Origin: Nocardia nova NBRC 15556
GTDB lineage: Bacteria > Actinomycetota > Actinomycetes > Mycobacteriales > Mycobacteriaceae
Reading direction: 5' to 3'
Assembly (NCBI RefSeq): GCF_001613005.1
Contig: NZ_BDBN01000051.1
Span: 1 to 64,000, forward strand
DNA length: 64,000 bases
The notes under the pieces were generated by a model, which was not told the origin of the DNA, searched no databases, and saw only the letters and a program-made list of their open reading frames with translations. Shown piece by piece: positions 1-8,201 of the stretch; position 1 is the first letter of the stretch, and each line of letters begins with the position of its first letter. The position numbers and the translations under genes were made by a program.

Positions 1-1045
1 GGCGGTGTTGCCCGCCGCGCAGGCGGCACCGGTGCGCGACCAGCGGCCCGCGCCCTCCGGCACCTACCGCATCGATCTGCACGCGCATTTCCTGCCCCCG
101 GACTACCGTGCCGCCCTGATCGAACACGGCCACCTCACCATCGGCGGTTACCCGACACCGGAGTGGTCGCCGGATCAGGCGCTGGCCTTCATGGACTACT
201 ACGGCATTCAGGCACAAGCACTTTCGGTGTCCGACCCGGGTGTGTCCTTCCTGAGCGGGAAGGAGGCCAACGATATGGCGCGCTACTGCAACACCTATGC
301 CGCCGGCCTGTTCCGATCGAATCCGACGCGGTTCGGCGCCTTCGCGGTCCTGCCGATGCCCGATATCCCCGCCTCGATCGCGGAGGCGATCTACGCCCTC
401 GACGAACTGTATCTCGACGGGGTGATCCTGCTGTCCGCCTACAACGGCGTGTACCTGGGGGATCCGCGATTCGAGCCGTTGATGGCCGCGCTGAACCAGC
501 GCAACGCCTACGTTTTCGTCCACCCCGCGGCGATTCCCGACGGCGCCAAACCCACACTGCCGCTACCGGATTTCCTGGAAGAGTTCACCTTCGACACCAC
601 CCGCGCGGCGACCATGATGATGGTCACCGGTGTCACCCAGCGATATCCGAACATTCGCTTCCAGTTGGCCCACGCGGGCGGCACGGTGCCGTTCTTGTCG
701 CACCGGATCAGCGTGGCCTCTCAGACCGTGCTGGGGCAGTTGTGGCCGCAGGACCTACCGAAACCCTCCGTGCTCGACATCCAGCGACAGATCTCGACCT
801 TCTACGTCGACACCGCGCTGAGCGGCTCGGCCGCCGCGATGGCGAGTGCCACCGCGGTGATGGGCCGTGAGCACATCGTCTTCGGTTCGGATTGGCCGTT
901 CAGCGCGTTGACTCTGCCACAGTCGGGCAGCCACGATCCGGCGCCCGGTCTCGGCGACATTTTCGACGCCGACCAGCGGATGGAGGTCGAGCACCACAAC
1001 CCGCTGCGGCAGTTGCCCCGCCTGGCCCGAGCCGTGAGCGGGTAA
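1..1045 (+). CDS. Amidohydrolase family protein, 5' end cut by window edge
   Basis: Metal-dependent hydrolase or decarboxylase of the amidohydrolase-2 (aminocarboxymuconate-semialdehyde decarboxylase-like) family. Counted from the GTG at position 5, the metal-binding HAH lies at residues 26-28 (IDLHAHF), with later conserved His in FVHPAA and QLAHAGG and a C-terminal metal-ligand Asp in GSDWPF. The frame stays open to base 1, and the residues just after that GTG (LPAAQAAPV) look like the end of a Sec/Tat signal peptide with an AxA cleavage site. The true start is therefore probably upstream of the window and the enzyme exported. Substrate cannot be told from sequence; 6-methylsalicylate decarboxylase-like enzymes belong to the same family. 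Confidence 0.8.
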   Translation, partial: AVLPAAQAAPVRDQRPAPSGTYRIDLHAHFLPPDYRAALIEHGHLTIGGYPTPEWSPDQALAFMDYYGIQAQALSVSDPGVSFLSGKEANDMARYCNTYAAGLFRSNPTRFGAFAVLPMPDIPASIAEAIYALDELYLDGVILLSAYNGVYLGDPRFEPLMAALNQRNAYVFVHPAAIPDGAKPTLPLPDFLEEFTFDTTRAATMMMVTGVTQRYPNIRFQLAHAGGTVPFLSHRISVASQTVLGQLWPQDLPKPSVLDIQRQISTFYVDTALSGSAAAMASATAVMGREHIVFGSDWPFSALTLPQSGSHDPAPGLGDIFDADQRMEVEHHNPLRQLPRLARAVSG

Positions 1046-1051
1046 TCGTCC

Positions 1052-1076
1052 GATTGAGCGCCGCTGCGCTGGGTAG
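1052..1076 (+). promoter_or_regulatory. Putative sigma-B/F-type promoter of csbD
   Basis: GATT at 1052-1055, 15 nt, then GGGTAG at 1071-1076. It fits the GNNT-N14-16-GGGTA rule for actinobacterial general-stress sigma factors and lies 39 bp before the CsbD start. It is one of thirteen such elements in the window. Confidence 0.5.
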
Positions 1077-1115
1077 GTCGTTGCATGTCAGGAAATTGCG
1101 ACGGAAGGGGACTCC

Positions 1116-1361
1116 GTGTCCGACCACAACAGTGGCCCGCGTGAAGGAATCAAGGGCGTCGTCGAGGATGTGAAGGGGAAGGCCAAGGAGGCGGCGGGCA
1201 TCGTCACCGGCAACAACGACCTCGAGTCGGAGGGCCGGGCCCAGCAGGACAAGGCCGAATCGCAGCGCGAGGCGGCCGAGAAGGAAGCTCAGGCCGAGAA
1301 GGCCCGGGCCGAGGCCAACGTCGACGAGGCGCGTCAGCGGTCTCACCAGCAGGGCAGCTAG
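1116..1361 (+). CDS. CsbD family stress protein
   Basis: 81-aa hydrophilic protein of the CsbD family. The N-terminal half has the family pattern (GIKGVVEDVKGKAKEAAGIV followed by a Gly/Asn-Asp turn), and the C-terminal half is a Lys/Glu/Ala-rich, probably helical tail. CsbD proteins are induced by general stress (sigma-B in Bacillus), but their biochemical role is unknown. GTG start with GGAAGGGG about 6 nt upstream. The stress-type promoter at 1052-1076 agrees with the family's regulation. Probably cotranscribed with the 53-aa gene downstream. Confidence 0.88.
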   Translation: MSDHNSGPREGIKGVVEDVKGKAKEAAGIVTGNNDLESEGRAQQDKAESQREAAEKEAQAEKARAEANVDEARQRSHQQGS

Positions 1362-1402
1362 CTTCCCGACCGTTCACCCGTTCCGTGCCGGAGGAGGTTC
1401 CC

Positions 1403-1564
1403 GTGGTTTCACACGACGTCATCGCCCAGCTTCGCCAGGACATCACCACTGCGTCCGATGCCGGAGACGAGGCGGAAGTGCAACGGCTGCAACGCGAACT
1501 CGACACCGCGCTGCAGGCGTACCGCGAGAGCGGCGACGACGGCACGGAACGGGGAGCGGAATGA
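1403..1564 (+). CDS. Small hypothetical protein, 53 aa
   Basis: Short ORF supported by a strong Shine-Dalgarno (GGAGGAGG at 1390-1397) ahead of a GTG start. The 53-residue product is acidic and looks like one amphipathic helix (IAQLRQDITTASDAGDEAEV then QRLQRELDTALQAYR), ending in a Glu/Gly-rich tail. No family is recognised. It lies 41 bp after csbD and 34 bp before the CinA-like gene on the same strand, so the three may form one transcript. Coding status rests on the ribosome binding site and typical codon use. Confidence 0.55.
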   Translation: MVSHDVIAQLRQDITTASDAGDEAEVQRLQRELDTALQAYRESGDDGTERGAE

Positions 1565-1598
1565 GGGAGGACACCGTGGCCGCCCGGGAGGCGGGGCG

Positions 1599-2063
1599 AT
1601 GACCGAGGGTGCCGCCGAGCGGATCGCCGAGCTGGCCGCGGCGGCCGGTTCGACGATCGCGGTGGCGGAATCGCTCACCTCGGGCAAGATCGCCTCCGCC
1701 CTCGGCGCGGCACCGGATGCGGGACAGTGGTTCCGCGGCGGGGTCGTCGCCTACAGCCCGGAGGTCAAACGCACCGTCCTGGATATGCCCGATGTCCCCG
1801 TGGTGTCGCGGCCGACGGCCGAAGCGTTGGCGGCCAACGTGCGCAAGCTGCTCGGCGCGAGCTATTCGGTGGCGGTTACCGGTGTCGGTGGGCCCGAACC
1901 GAGTGACGGCGAACCGCCCGGCACGGTCTGGTTCGCCACCGCCTCCGAGACCGCCGTCACCGCCTGCCGGGCCGAATTCGACGGTGAGCCGGAAGAGGTG
2001 CTCGAGCAGACGGTGCGGTTCGCGCTGAGCTGTCTGCTGGACCGTTTGACCGCCGATCGGTGA
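1599..2063 (+). CDS. CinA C-terminal domain protein (nicotinamide-nucleotide amidohydrolase-like)
   Basis: 154-aa stand-alone CinA C-terminal (PncC-type) domain. Family hallmarks are AESLTSGKIASAL near residue 25 (the Ser of AESxTxG is in the active site), the GGVVAYSPEVKR segment, and VAVTGVGGPEPSDG around residue 90-105. Such proteins hydrolyse nicotinamide mononucleotide to nicotinate mononucleotide plus ammonia in pyridine-nucleotide salvage. The COG1058 N-terminal domain of full-length CinA is absent, as is usual for PncC-type forms. ATG at 1599 is chosen; the frame extends upstream to 1458 but overlaps the small gene and has no better signal. Confidence 0.85.
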   Translation: MTEGAAERIAELAAAAGSTIAVAESLTSGKIASALGAAPDAGQWFRGGVVAYSPEVKRTVLDMPDVPVVSRPTAEALAANVRKLLGASYSVAVTGVGGPEPSDGEPPGTVWFATASETAVTACRAEFDGEPEEVLEQTVRFALSCLLDRLTADR

Positions 2064-2148
2064 ACGGTTCGCGGACGAGCGCATTGTCCGCAATATTCGC
2101 AACTTCGCCGGATCGATAACGCATAACTAGGCAGTTGCAACGTATTTC

Positions 2149-2162
2149 GACGGGTACCCGTC
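2149..2162 (+). promoter_or_regulatory. Perfect 14-bp palindrome upstream of prpD
   Basis: GACGGGTACCCGTC is a perfect inverted repeat 54 bp before the prpD start. Nearby are GTTGCAAC (2134-2141), GCAATATTCGCAAC (2091-2104) and a GAATC-ATGC-GATTC repeat (2176-2189). A possible -10 (ATAACT, 2123-2128) lies just upstream. Together they look like the control region of the prp operon. No regulator gene is adjacent. Confidence 0.45.
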
Positions 2163-2215
2163 CTGAGTAGCGTCCGAATCATGCGATTCACCGACGTTCT
2201 CGGGAGGTCCCGACT

Positions 2216-3721
2216 GTGAAGAATCACCTCGTTCGCACGCACCGCTCCGCCGAGGTGTTCCCGCGGGCCGAACACCTGGCGTGGCGCATCGCCGAGGTCG
2301 CCACGGATCCGGTCGCGGTGGCGCCGGAGACCGAAGAGATGATCGTCAACCGGATCATCGACAACGCCGCCGTCGCCGCCGCATCGATCACCCGGCGTGC
2401 GGTGGCCGACGCTCGCGCGCAGGCACTGGCGCACCCGTATCGGCCCGGTGCCCCGGTATTCGGCGTTCCCGGCACGTATTCCCCGGAGTGGGCCGCGTGG
2501 GCCAACGGCGTCGCGGTGCGCGAACTCGACTTCCACGACACCTTTCTCGCCGCCGAATATTCTCATCCGGGCGACAACATTCCGCCGATTCTGGCCGCCG
2601 CCCACCATGCCGGACGCAGCGGCCGTGATCTGATCCGCGGCCTGGCCACCGGCTACGAGATCCAGATCGATCTGGCGCGGGCTATGTGCCTGCACGAACA
2701 CAAGATCGACCACGTCGCGCATCTGGGCCCTTCGGCCGCCGCCGGAATCGGTACGGCGCTCGGCCTCGATACCGAGACGATCTATCAGGCCATCGGTCAG
2801 GCGCTGCACACCACCACCGCGACCCGGCAGTCCCGCAAGGGTGAGATCTCCAGCTGGAAGGCCTACGCGCCGGCCTTCGCGGGCAAGATGGCGATCGAAG
2901 CCGTCGACCGGGCGATGCGCGGCGAGGGTGCGCCCGCGCCCATCTGGGAGGGCGAGGACGGGGTGATCGCCCGGTTGCTGGCCGGGCCCGACGCCGAGTA
3001 TTCGGTACCGCTGCCGGGTCCGGGCGAGCCCAAACGAGCGATCCTCGACTCCTACACCAAGGAGCATTCGGCCGAATATCAGAGCCAGGCGCCGATCGAT
3101 CTGGCCCGGCGGATGCGCGACCGCATCGGGGACCTCGGCCGGGTGGCCTCGATCGTGCTGCACACCAGCCACCACACCCACGTGGTGATCGGCACCGGTT
3201 CCCACGATCCGCAGAAATTCGATCCCGAGGCGTCGCGGGAGACCCTCGACCACTCGGTCATGTACATCTTCGCGGTCGCCCTCCAGGACGGGACCTGGCA
3301 TCACGAGCGTTCCTACACGCCCGACCGTGCCCGCCGGCCCGACACGATCGAGCTGTGGCGCAAGATCTCCACCGCCGAGGACCCGGAATGGACCCGCCGC
3401 TACCACTCCACCGATCCCGCCGAGAAGGCCTTCGGCGCCCGCGCCGAGGTTACGCTGACCAGCGGTGAGTTGATCGTCGACGAACTCGCGGTCGCCGACG
3501 CCCACCCGCTCGGCGCGCGGCCGTTCGCCCGCGAGCAGTACATCGCCAAATTCCGCACGCTCGCCGAGGGCATCGTCGACGCGGCCGAACAGGATCGATT
3601 CCTCGACGTCGCGCAGCGGGCGGGCTCGCTGTCGGCGGACGAACTGCCGCAACTGACGTTCACGGTGTCCGACGAGGTGCTCGCCCGCGCCCCGAAACTG
3701 TCGAAGGGATTGTTCCGATGA
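2216..3721 (+). CDS. prpD: MmgE/PrpD family 2-methylcitrate dehydratase
   Basis: 501-aa cytoplasmic dehydratase of the MmgE/PrpD family. It converts 2-methylcitrate to 2-methyl-cis-aconitate in the methylcitrate cycle, which removes propionyl-CoA from odd-chain fatty acids, cholesterol side chains and branched amino acids. Family segments seen are the N-terminal helical domain with VRELDFHDTFL, the GDNIPPILAAAHHAGRSG loop, HLGPSAAAGIGTALGL, and SRKGEISSWKAYAPAFAGK. GTG start with GGGAGG about 9 nt upstream. The stop overlaps the ATG of prpB by 4 nt, so translation is coupled. The order prpD-prpB-prpC supports the call over iminodisuccinate epimerase or other MmgE enzymes. Confidence 0.93.
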   Translation: MKNHLVRTHRSAEVFPRAEHLAWRIAEVATDPVAVAPETEEMIVNRIIDNAAVAAASITRRAVADARAQALAHPYRPGAPVFGVPGTYSPEWAAWANGVAVRELDFHDTFLAAEYSHPGDNIPPILAAAHHAGRSGRDLIRGLATGYEIQIDLARAMCLHEHKIDHVAHLGPSAAAGIGTALGLDTETIYQAIGQALHTTTATRQSRKGEISSWKAYAPAFAGKMAIEAVDRAMRGEGAPAPIWEGEDGVIARLLAGPDAEYSVPLPGPGEPKRAILDSYTKEHSAEYQSQAPIDLARRMRDRIGDLGRVASIVLHTSHHTHVVIGTGSHDPQKFDPEASRETLDHSVMYIFAVALQDGTWHHERSYTPDRARRPDTIELWRKISTAEDPEWTRRYHSTDPAEKAFGARAEVTLTSGELIVDELAVADAHPLGARPFAREQYIAKFRTLAEGIVDAAEQDRFLDVAQRAGSLSADELPQLTFTVSDEVLARAPKLSKGLFR

Positions 3722-4632
3722 CCGGACTGCTCGCCGCCGCCACCTCCGCCGCCGACAAACGCGTCGCCTTCCGCGCCGGACTCGCGTCGGGGTCGATCCA
3801 GCGATTCCCCGGCGCCTTCAATCCCTTGGTGGCCAAGCTGATTCAGGACATCGGGTTCGAAGGTGTCTATGTCTCGGGGGCGGTGGTGTCGGCGGAACTG
3901 GGGCTGCCCGATATCGGGCTGACCACACTGACCGAGGTCGCGAGCCGCGGCGCTCAGGTGGCCCGGGTGACCGATCTGCCGGTGCTCGTCGACGCCGATA
4001 CCGGCTTCGGGGAACCGATGAACGCCGCCCGCACGGTGGCGCTGCTCGAGGAGGCCGGCCTCGCGGGCTGTCACCTGGAAGACCAGGTGAATCCCAAGCG
4101 TTGTGGCCACCTCGACGGCAAGGCGGTAGTGCCCACCGACGAGATGGTGCGCCGCGTGCGTGCGGCGGTCTCGGCGCGGCGTGATCCGAATTTCGTCATC
4201 TGCGCGCGTACCGACGCCGCCGGGATCGAGGGCGTCGACGCGGCGATCGAACGGGCCCGCGCCTACGCCGACGCCGGGGCCGACCTGATTTTCACCGAGG
4301 CATTGAGCGGCGCGGCCGATTTCGAGAAATTCCGGGCCGCGGTCTCGATTCCGCTGCTGGCCAATATGACCGAGTTCGGAAAATCCGAACTGTTGCCGGC
4401 GCGGACCCTGGAATCGATCGGCTACAACGCGGTGATCTATCCGGTGTCCACTTTGCGCCTGGCGATGTGGGCGGCCGAGACCGGATTGCGCGAAATCCAC
4501 GAGACCGGCACCCAGGCGGGACTGCTGGATCGGATGCAACATCGCAGCCGCCTCTACGAACTGCTGCGATACGAGCGCTACAACGAATTCGATTCCGACA
4601 TATTCACTTTCACTCTCGGAAGGAACCAGTGA
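3718..4632 (+). CDS. prpB: 2-methylisocitrate lyase
   Basis: 304-aa member of the isocitrate lyase/PEP mutase superfamily that cleaves 2-methylisocitrate to pyruvate and succinate. The substrate/Mg site is visible as VDADTGFGEP, and the catalytic-Cys motif appears as NPKRCGHLDGK near residue 125-135 (K[KR]CGH form of this family). YVSGAVVSAELGLPDIGL at the N-terminus is typical of PrpB. The start overlaps the end of prpD (ATGA) and the stop overlaps the start of prpC (TGATG), giving a tightly coupled operon. The dedicated PrpB suggests this organism does not depend on isocitrate lyase for this step, as M. tuberculosis does. Confidence 0.94.
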   Translation: MTGLLAAATSAADKRVAFRAGLASGSIQRFPGAFNPLVAKLIQDIGFEGVYVSGAVVSAELGLPDIGLTTLTEVASRGAQVARVTDLPVLVDADTGFGEPMNAARTVALLEEAGLAGCHLEDQVNPKRCGHLDGKAVVPTDEMVRRVRAAVSARRDPNFVICARTDAAGIEGVDAAIERARAYADAGADLIFTEALSGAADFEKFRAAVSIPLLANMTEFGKSELLPARTLESIGYNAVIYPVSTLRLAMWAAETGLREIHETGTQAGLLDRMQHRSRLYELLRYERYNEFDSDIFTFTLGRNQ

Positions 4633-5756
4633 TGACGAAGTCCGCGACTCCGGCGATCAACAAGGGCCTGGCGGGCGTCGTCGTCGACACCACCGCGATT
4701 TCCAAGGTGGTGCCGGAAACGAATTCGCTGACCTACCGCGGATATGCCGTCCAGGATCTGGCGGCGCACTGCACTTTCGAACAGGTCGCCTATCTGCTGT
4801 GGTACGGCGAACTGCCGAACGACGCTCAGCTGGAACGGTTCTGCCAGCAGGAACGCGCGGCGCGACGGGCCGATCGGTCGCTGCTGTCGCTGGTGACGAA
4901 ACTGCCCGACACCTGCCATCCGATGGATGTGGTGCGCACCGCGATCAGCTACCTCGGCGCCGAGGATCCGCTCGAGGACGACAATTCGCCGAAAGCCAAC
5001 CGCGCCAAAGCGTTACGCATGCTGGCGGTGCTGCCGACCATCGTGGCCGCCGACCATCGCCGTCGGCACGGACTCGATCCGATCACGCCGCATTCGCATC
5101 TGGGATACGCGCAGAATTTCCTGAACATGTGTTTCGGGACCGTGCCGGCGCCGGAGCTGGTGAAAGCGTTCGAAGTCTCGCTGATTCTCTACGCGGAGCA
5201 CAGTTTCAACGCCTCGACGTTCGCCGCGCGCGTGGTGACCTCGACGCAGTCGGATATCTACAGCGCGGTCACCGCCGCCATCGGCGCGTTGAAGGGGCCG
5301 CTGCACGGCGGGGCGAACGAGGCCGTCATGCGCGATATGCTCGAGATCGGCGAGCCCGAGCGAGCCGAAGCATGGTTGCGGAAGAAGCTGGCGGACAAGG
5401 ACAAGGTGATGGGATTCGGCCACCGGGTCTACAAGCACGGCGATTCCCGGGTGCCGACGATGAAGCGGGCATTGCTCGATATCGCCGCTGCCACCGACGG
5501 TGGCCGGTGGGTGCGCATATACGAGATACTCGAACGCACGATGGCCGAGGCCACCGGGATCGCGCCGAATCTCGACTTTCCCACCGGCCCGGCGTATTAC
5601 CTGCTCGGATTCGACATCGAGACCTTCACGCCGATCTTCGTGATGAGCCGGATCACCGGCTGGGCCGCGCACATCATCGAACAGGGCGCCTCGAATGCGT
5701 TGATCCGCCCACTCGGCGAATACGTCGGGGTTGGGCAGCGCTCCGTTCTGACCTGA
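4632..5756 (+). CDS. prpC: 2-methylcitrate synthase / citrate synthase
   Basis: 374-aa type II citrate synthase fold enzyme that condenses propionyl-CoA with oxaloacetate. The catalytic triad is present: His in LKGPLHGGANEAV (about residue 224), His in MGFGHRVYKHGDSR (about 264) and Asp in NLDFPTGPAYY (about 314). SLTYRGYAVQDLA at the N-terminus matches PrpC/GltA. ATG 4632 is chosen because it overlaps the prpB stop and follows GGAAGGAAC; the frame extends to 4467 inside prpB. Operon context makes methylcitrate synthase more likely than housekeeping citrate synthase, although PrpC enzymes often retain some citrate synthase activity. Confidence 0.93.
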   Translation: MTKSATPAINKGLAGVVVDTTAISKVVPETNSLTYRGYAVQDLAAHCTFEQVAYLLWYGELPNDAQLERFCQQERAARRADRSLLSLVTKLPDTCHPMDVVRTAISYLGAEDPLEDDNSPKANRAKALRMLAVLPTIVAADHRRRHGLDPITPHSHLGYAQNFLNMCFGTVPAPELVKAFEVSLILYAEHSFNASTFAARVVTSTQSDIYSAVTAAIGALKGPLHGGANEAVMRDMLEIGEPERAEAWLRKKLADKDKVMGFGHRVYKHGDSRVPTMKRALLDIAAATDGGRWVRIYEILERTMAEATGIAPNLDFPTGPAYYLLGFDIETFTPIFVMSRITGWAAHIIEQGASNALIRPLGEYVGVGQRSVLT

Positions 5757-5772
5757 TCGGCGTCCGGACGAC

Positions 5773-7218
5773 TCAACCGTGCCGGATCCGCGGGGAGGCG
5801 AGGGCGGTGGGCGGCACGTAGTCGCCGACCGCGTCGCGGTGCCACCACACATGGTCGCGGCGCAGCTCTTCCCGGGTGCTGAATCGGTAGAGGTACTGGC
5901 GCACTCGCACATGGGCCGGCGGGAGGTCCGGGAAAGGGTTGTGCCGCAACAGGTGCAGGGTGGCCGGGTCGTTGATCAGCAGCCGCCGCAGGAACGGGCC
6001 CAGCCAGGAGCGGGCGTAGATCGGGGAGATGGCGGCGAACCACATCAGCCAGTCCAGGCGCAGATGGTAGGGCGCCCATTGGCGGGGCAGCCGATGCGGA
6101 TCGCCGGGCTTACCCTTGAAATCGTATTCCTCCCAACGGGTTTGCTCGGTGATGTGCCGGTCGTGGGTGCCCTCGACCACCAGTTCCCATCGCCGGCGCT
6201 CGATCCGCCCGAACGCGCCGTAGGTGTTGATCAGGTGGTACCGATTGAAGCTGGCGTTCATTCGCTGGTGCCCGGACAACAGATTGCGTATCGGCCAATA
6301 GCTGAGAACGGCCACCGCGGCCGTGAAGGCGCAGACCACCGCGACGAACCATATCGGCGGATCCGCGAAGGCGGGCTGAGCGGGTAGCGGCAGAACGGTC
6401 GCGGCCGAGCGGGCGTCGATCGCGGTACAGGCCAGCAGGATCGTCAACCAGTTGAGCCAGGCGAAATTGCCCGAGGCGACCAGCCACAGCTGGGTGATCA
6501 CGACGACGGCCGCGGCGACACTCGCGATCGGCTGCGGGGTGAACAGCGCGAACGGCACGACCAGCTGGGCGATGTGGTTCGCGGCCACCTCCACGCGGTG
6601 CAGCGGTTTGGGCAGGTGGTGGAACAGCCAGCTCAGCGGGCCGGGCATGGGCTGGGTTTCGTGGTGGTAGTACAGGCAGGTCAGATCGCGCCAGCAGGGG
6701 TCGCCGCGCAGTTTGATCAACCCCGCGCCGAACTCCACCCGGAACAGCAGCCAGCGCGCCAGCCACAGCACGAGAATGGGTGGCGCGGTGTGACCGTTGC
6801 CGAGAAAGACCGCCAGAAATCCCGTCTCCAGCAGCAGCGATTCCCAGCCGAACGAATACCAGGCCTGGCCCACGTTGACGATCGACAGATACAGGACCCA
6901 CGCCGCCAGCCACAGCAGCATCGCCGCCCACAGCGGCACCTGATCGCCCGCCCCCGCCGCCAGTGCCACCGCCAGCGCCGCACCGGCCCAGGAGACACCG
7001 GCGAAGAACCGGTCCGAATAGTGCAGATGGAAGATGCTCGGCGAGCCCCGGAACGACGACCGGGCCAGGAAGGCGGGCACCGGCAGCATGCCCCCGGCGC
7101 CGATGAGCGCCCGGAACTGCCGCGCGGCGCCCACGAACGCGATCACATAGACGACCGCGAGGCCGCGTTGGAACACCTCGCGCGCGAACCAGTACTCGGG
7201 CGCCGTGAACCACTGCAT
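5773..7218 (-). CDS. Lipase maturation factor-like integral membrane protein
   Basis: 481-aa polytopic membrane protein resembling the eukaryotic LMF1 lipase-maturation family, common in actinobacteria. It begins with an aromatic-rich segment (WFTAPEYWFAREVFQRG), has about six hydrophobic segments over the first 330 residues, and contains the family block WEEYDFKGKPGDPHRLPRQ near residue 385 followed by APYHLRLDWLMWFAA. In animals LMF1 acts in the ER on lipase folding; the bacterial role is unknown. The gene ends 17 bp from the convergent prpC stop and lies 39 bp after the thioesterase gene on the same strand, so both are probably cotranscribed. Confidence 0.82.
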   Translation of the reverse strand: MQWFTAPEYWFAREVFQRGLAVVYVIAFVGAARQFRALIGAGGMLPVPAFLARSSFRGSPSIFHLHYSDRFFAGVSWAGAALAVALAAGAGDQVPLWAAMLLWLAAWVLYLSIVNVGQAWYSFGWESLLLETGFLAVFLGNGHTAPPILVLWLARWLLFRVEFGAGLIKLRGDPCWRDLTCLYYHHETQPMPGPLSWLFHHLPKPLHRVEVAANHIAQLVVPFALFTPQPIASVAAAVVVITQLWLVASGNFAWLNWLTILLACTAIDARSAATVLPLPAQPAFADPPIWFVAVVCAFTAAVAVLSYWPIRNLLSGHQRMNASFNRYHLINTYGAFGRIERRRWELVVEGTHDRHITEQTRWEEYDFKGKPGDPHRLPRQWAPYHLRLDWLMWFAAISPIYARSWLGPFLRRLLINDPATLHLLRHNPFPDLPPAHVRVRQYLYRFSTREELRRDHVWWHRDAVGDYVPPTALASPRIRHG

Positions 7219-7257
7219 GCTCAGGGCATACCCGCTGCGGCCCGTCGCGATGCCGGT

Positions 7258-8082
7258 TCAGTCCTTGAAGTAGACCAGCTGATGCGTGGTGGCCAGCGGC
7301 CTGCCGCCGGCGCCCCACAGTTGTGCGGACTGATCGAAATAGCCGCCGCCGAAATGCTGTCCCCGCGCGGTGGCGAGCACCGGACGGTCGCCGTGGGCGG
7401 CGAGAGCGGCCGCATCGGCGTGGAAGTAGACGGTGAGCGAGACGGTACTGGCGGCGACCATCCGGCCCTGCCGCACCATCACCCGCGGGATGAAGACGTC
7501 GGCCAGGGCCGTCACCGCTGGAAAGTCCACCGGGCGAGCCGGGAGGTCTCGCACCCAGAGCGTGGTCGTGGAGGTCGGTTGTTCCCGCGGATCCGACGCG
7601 ATCGGCCCGCCGCCTTCGACGAATCGCATCTCGTAGTTGCGCATCCACACCGGGAACTCCGGCGGTTGCGCCACGGCCACCGATTCGGCGGGCGGCGCGG
7701 CGGGCGGTTCGATCTCGGTATCGGACCAGGTGGGCCGCCGGGCACCGCAGACGACGGTCGCGGTGGTGGTCACCGCGTCGTCCTGGGTCAGCGTCAGCAG
7801 CCAGTGCTGGGTGCTGCGGTTGGTCCGGACCGGCGTGCTCTCGATCGTGAACGGGCCGTCGGCGATGGCGCCCGCGTAATTGACGGTGATCGACACCGGT
7901 TCGGCCGCGCACCGCGGATCGTCGAGGACCGCGCGCAAGGCGGTGGCCGCGGTGACTCCGCCGAAGGGGCCGACCATATTCGAGTACTCCGCCGTAGTGC
8001 GGCCCAGATAGCGGCCCGCACCGGCGGGCGCGGGCGCGGTGGCGAGATCGAACGGGTGGGTGCCGATATCGGTCGGATTCAC
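7258..8082 (-). CDS. Acyl-CoA thioesterase family protein (double hotdog)
   Basis: 274-aa protein of the TesB-like/4HBT_3 thioesterase type. It has two tandem hotdog repeats: GRTTAEYSNMVGPFGGVTAA in the first half and a second domain containing VFIPRVMVRQGRMVAASTVS and LTVYFHADAAAL. Such proteins hydrolyse acyl-CoA thioesters in the cytoplasm. The Tyr-x-Asn...GGV region at the first helix is typical, but chain-length preference cannot be read. GTG start with AAGGAG 9 nt upstream. It is followed by the lipase-maturation-factor-like gene, and the pairing hints at lipid metabolism (inference). Confidence 0.8.
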   Translation of the reverse strand: MNPTDIGTHPFDLATAPAPAGAGRYLGRTTAEYSNMVGPFGGVTAATALRAVLDDPRCAAEPVSITVNYAGAIADGPFTIESTPVRTNRSTQHWLLTLTQDDAVTTTATVVCGARRPTWSDTEIEPPAAPPAESVAVAQPPEFPVWMRNYEMRFVEGGGPIASDPREQPTSTTTLWVRDLPARPVDFPAVTALADVFIPRVMVRQGRMVAASTVSLTVYFHADAAALAAHGDRPVLATARGQHFGGGYFDQSAQLWGAGGRPLATTHQLVYFKD

Positions 8083-8136
8083 GAGCGGGTACTCCTTGTC
8101 TCATGCGTGCGGCCTCGGCGGCCTCGGCCCACCGAC

Positions 8137-8152
8137 TATAACGATCGTCATA
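8137..8152. promoter_or_regulatory. Near-palindromic operator candidate in a divergent gap
   Basis: TATAACGATCGTCATA: an 8-bp perfect core (ACGATCGT) with TAT/ATA flanks and one mismatched pair. It sits between the divergent thioesterase (start 8082) and DUF72 (start 8202) genes and overlaps a TATAAC-like hexamer. Size and symmetry suit a TetR-type site. Confidence 0.35.
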
Positions 8153-8201
8153 GGCGCGGTGCCCGTCCGGGTCCGAGCGGAGCCGGGACGAGTCTGGTTC
8201 G

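Noticed and set aside
1862..3652. 596-codon minus-strand frame opposite cinA-like and prpD
   Set aside because: Low-complexity composition, no RBS, fully opposite recognised coding sequence.
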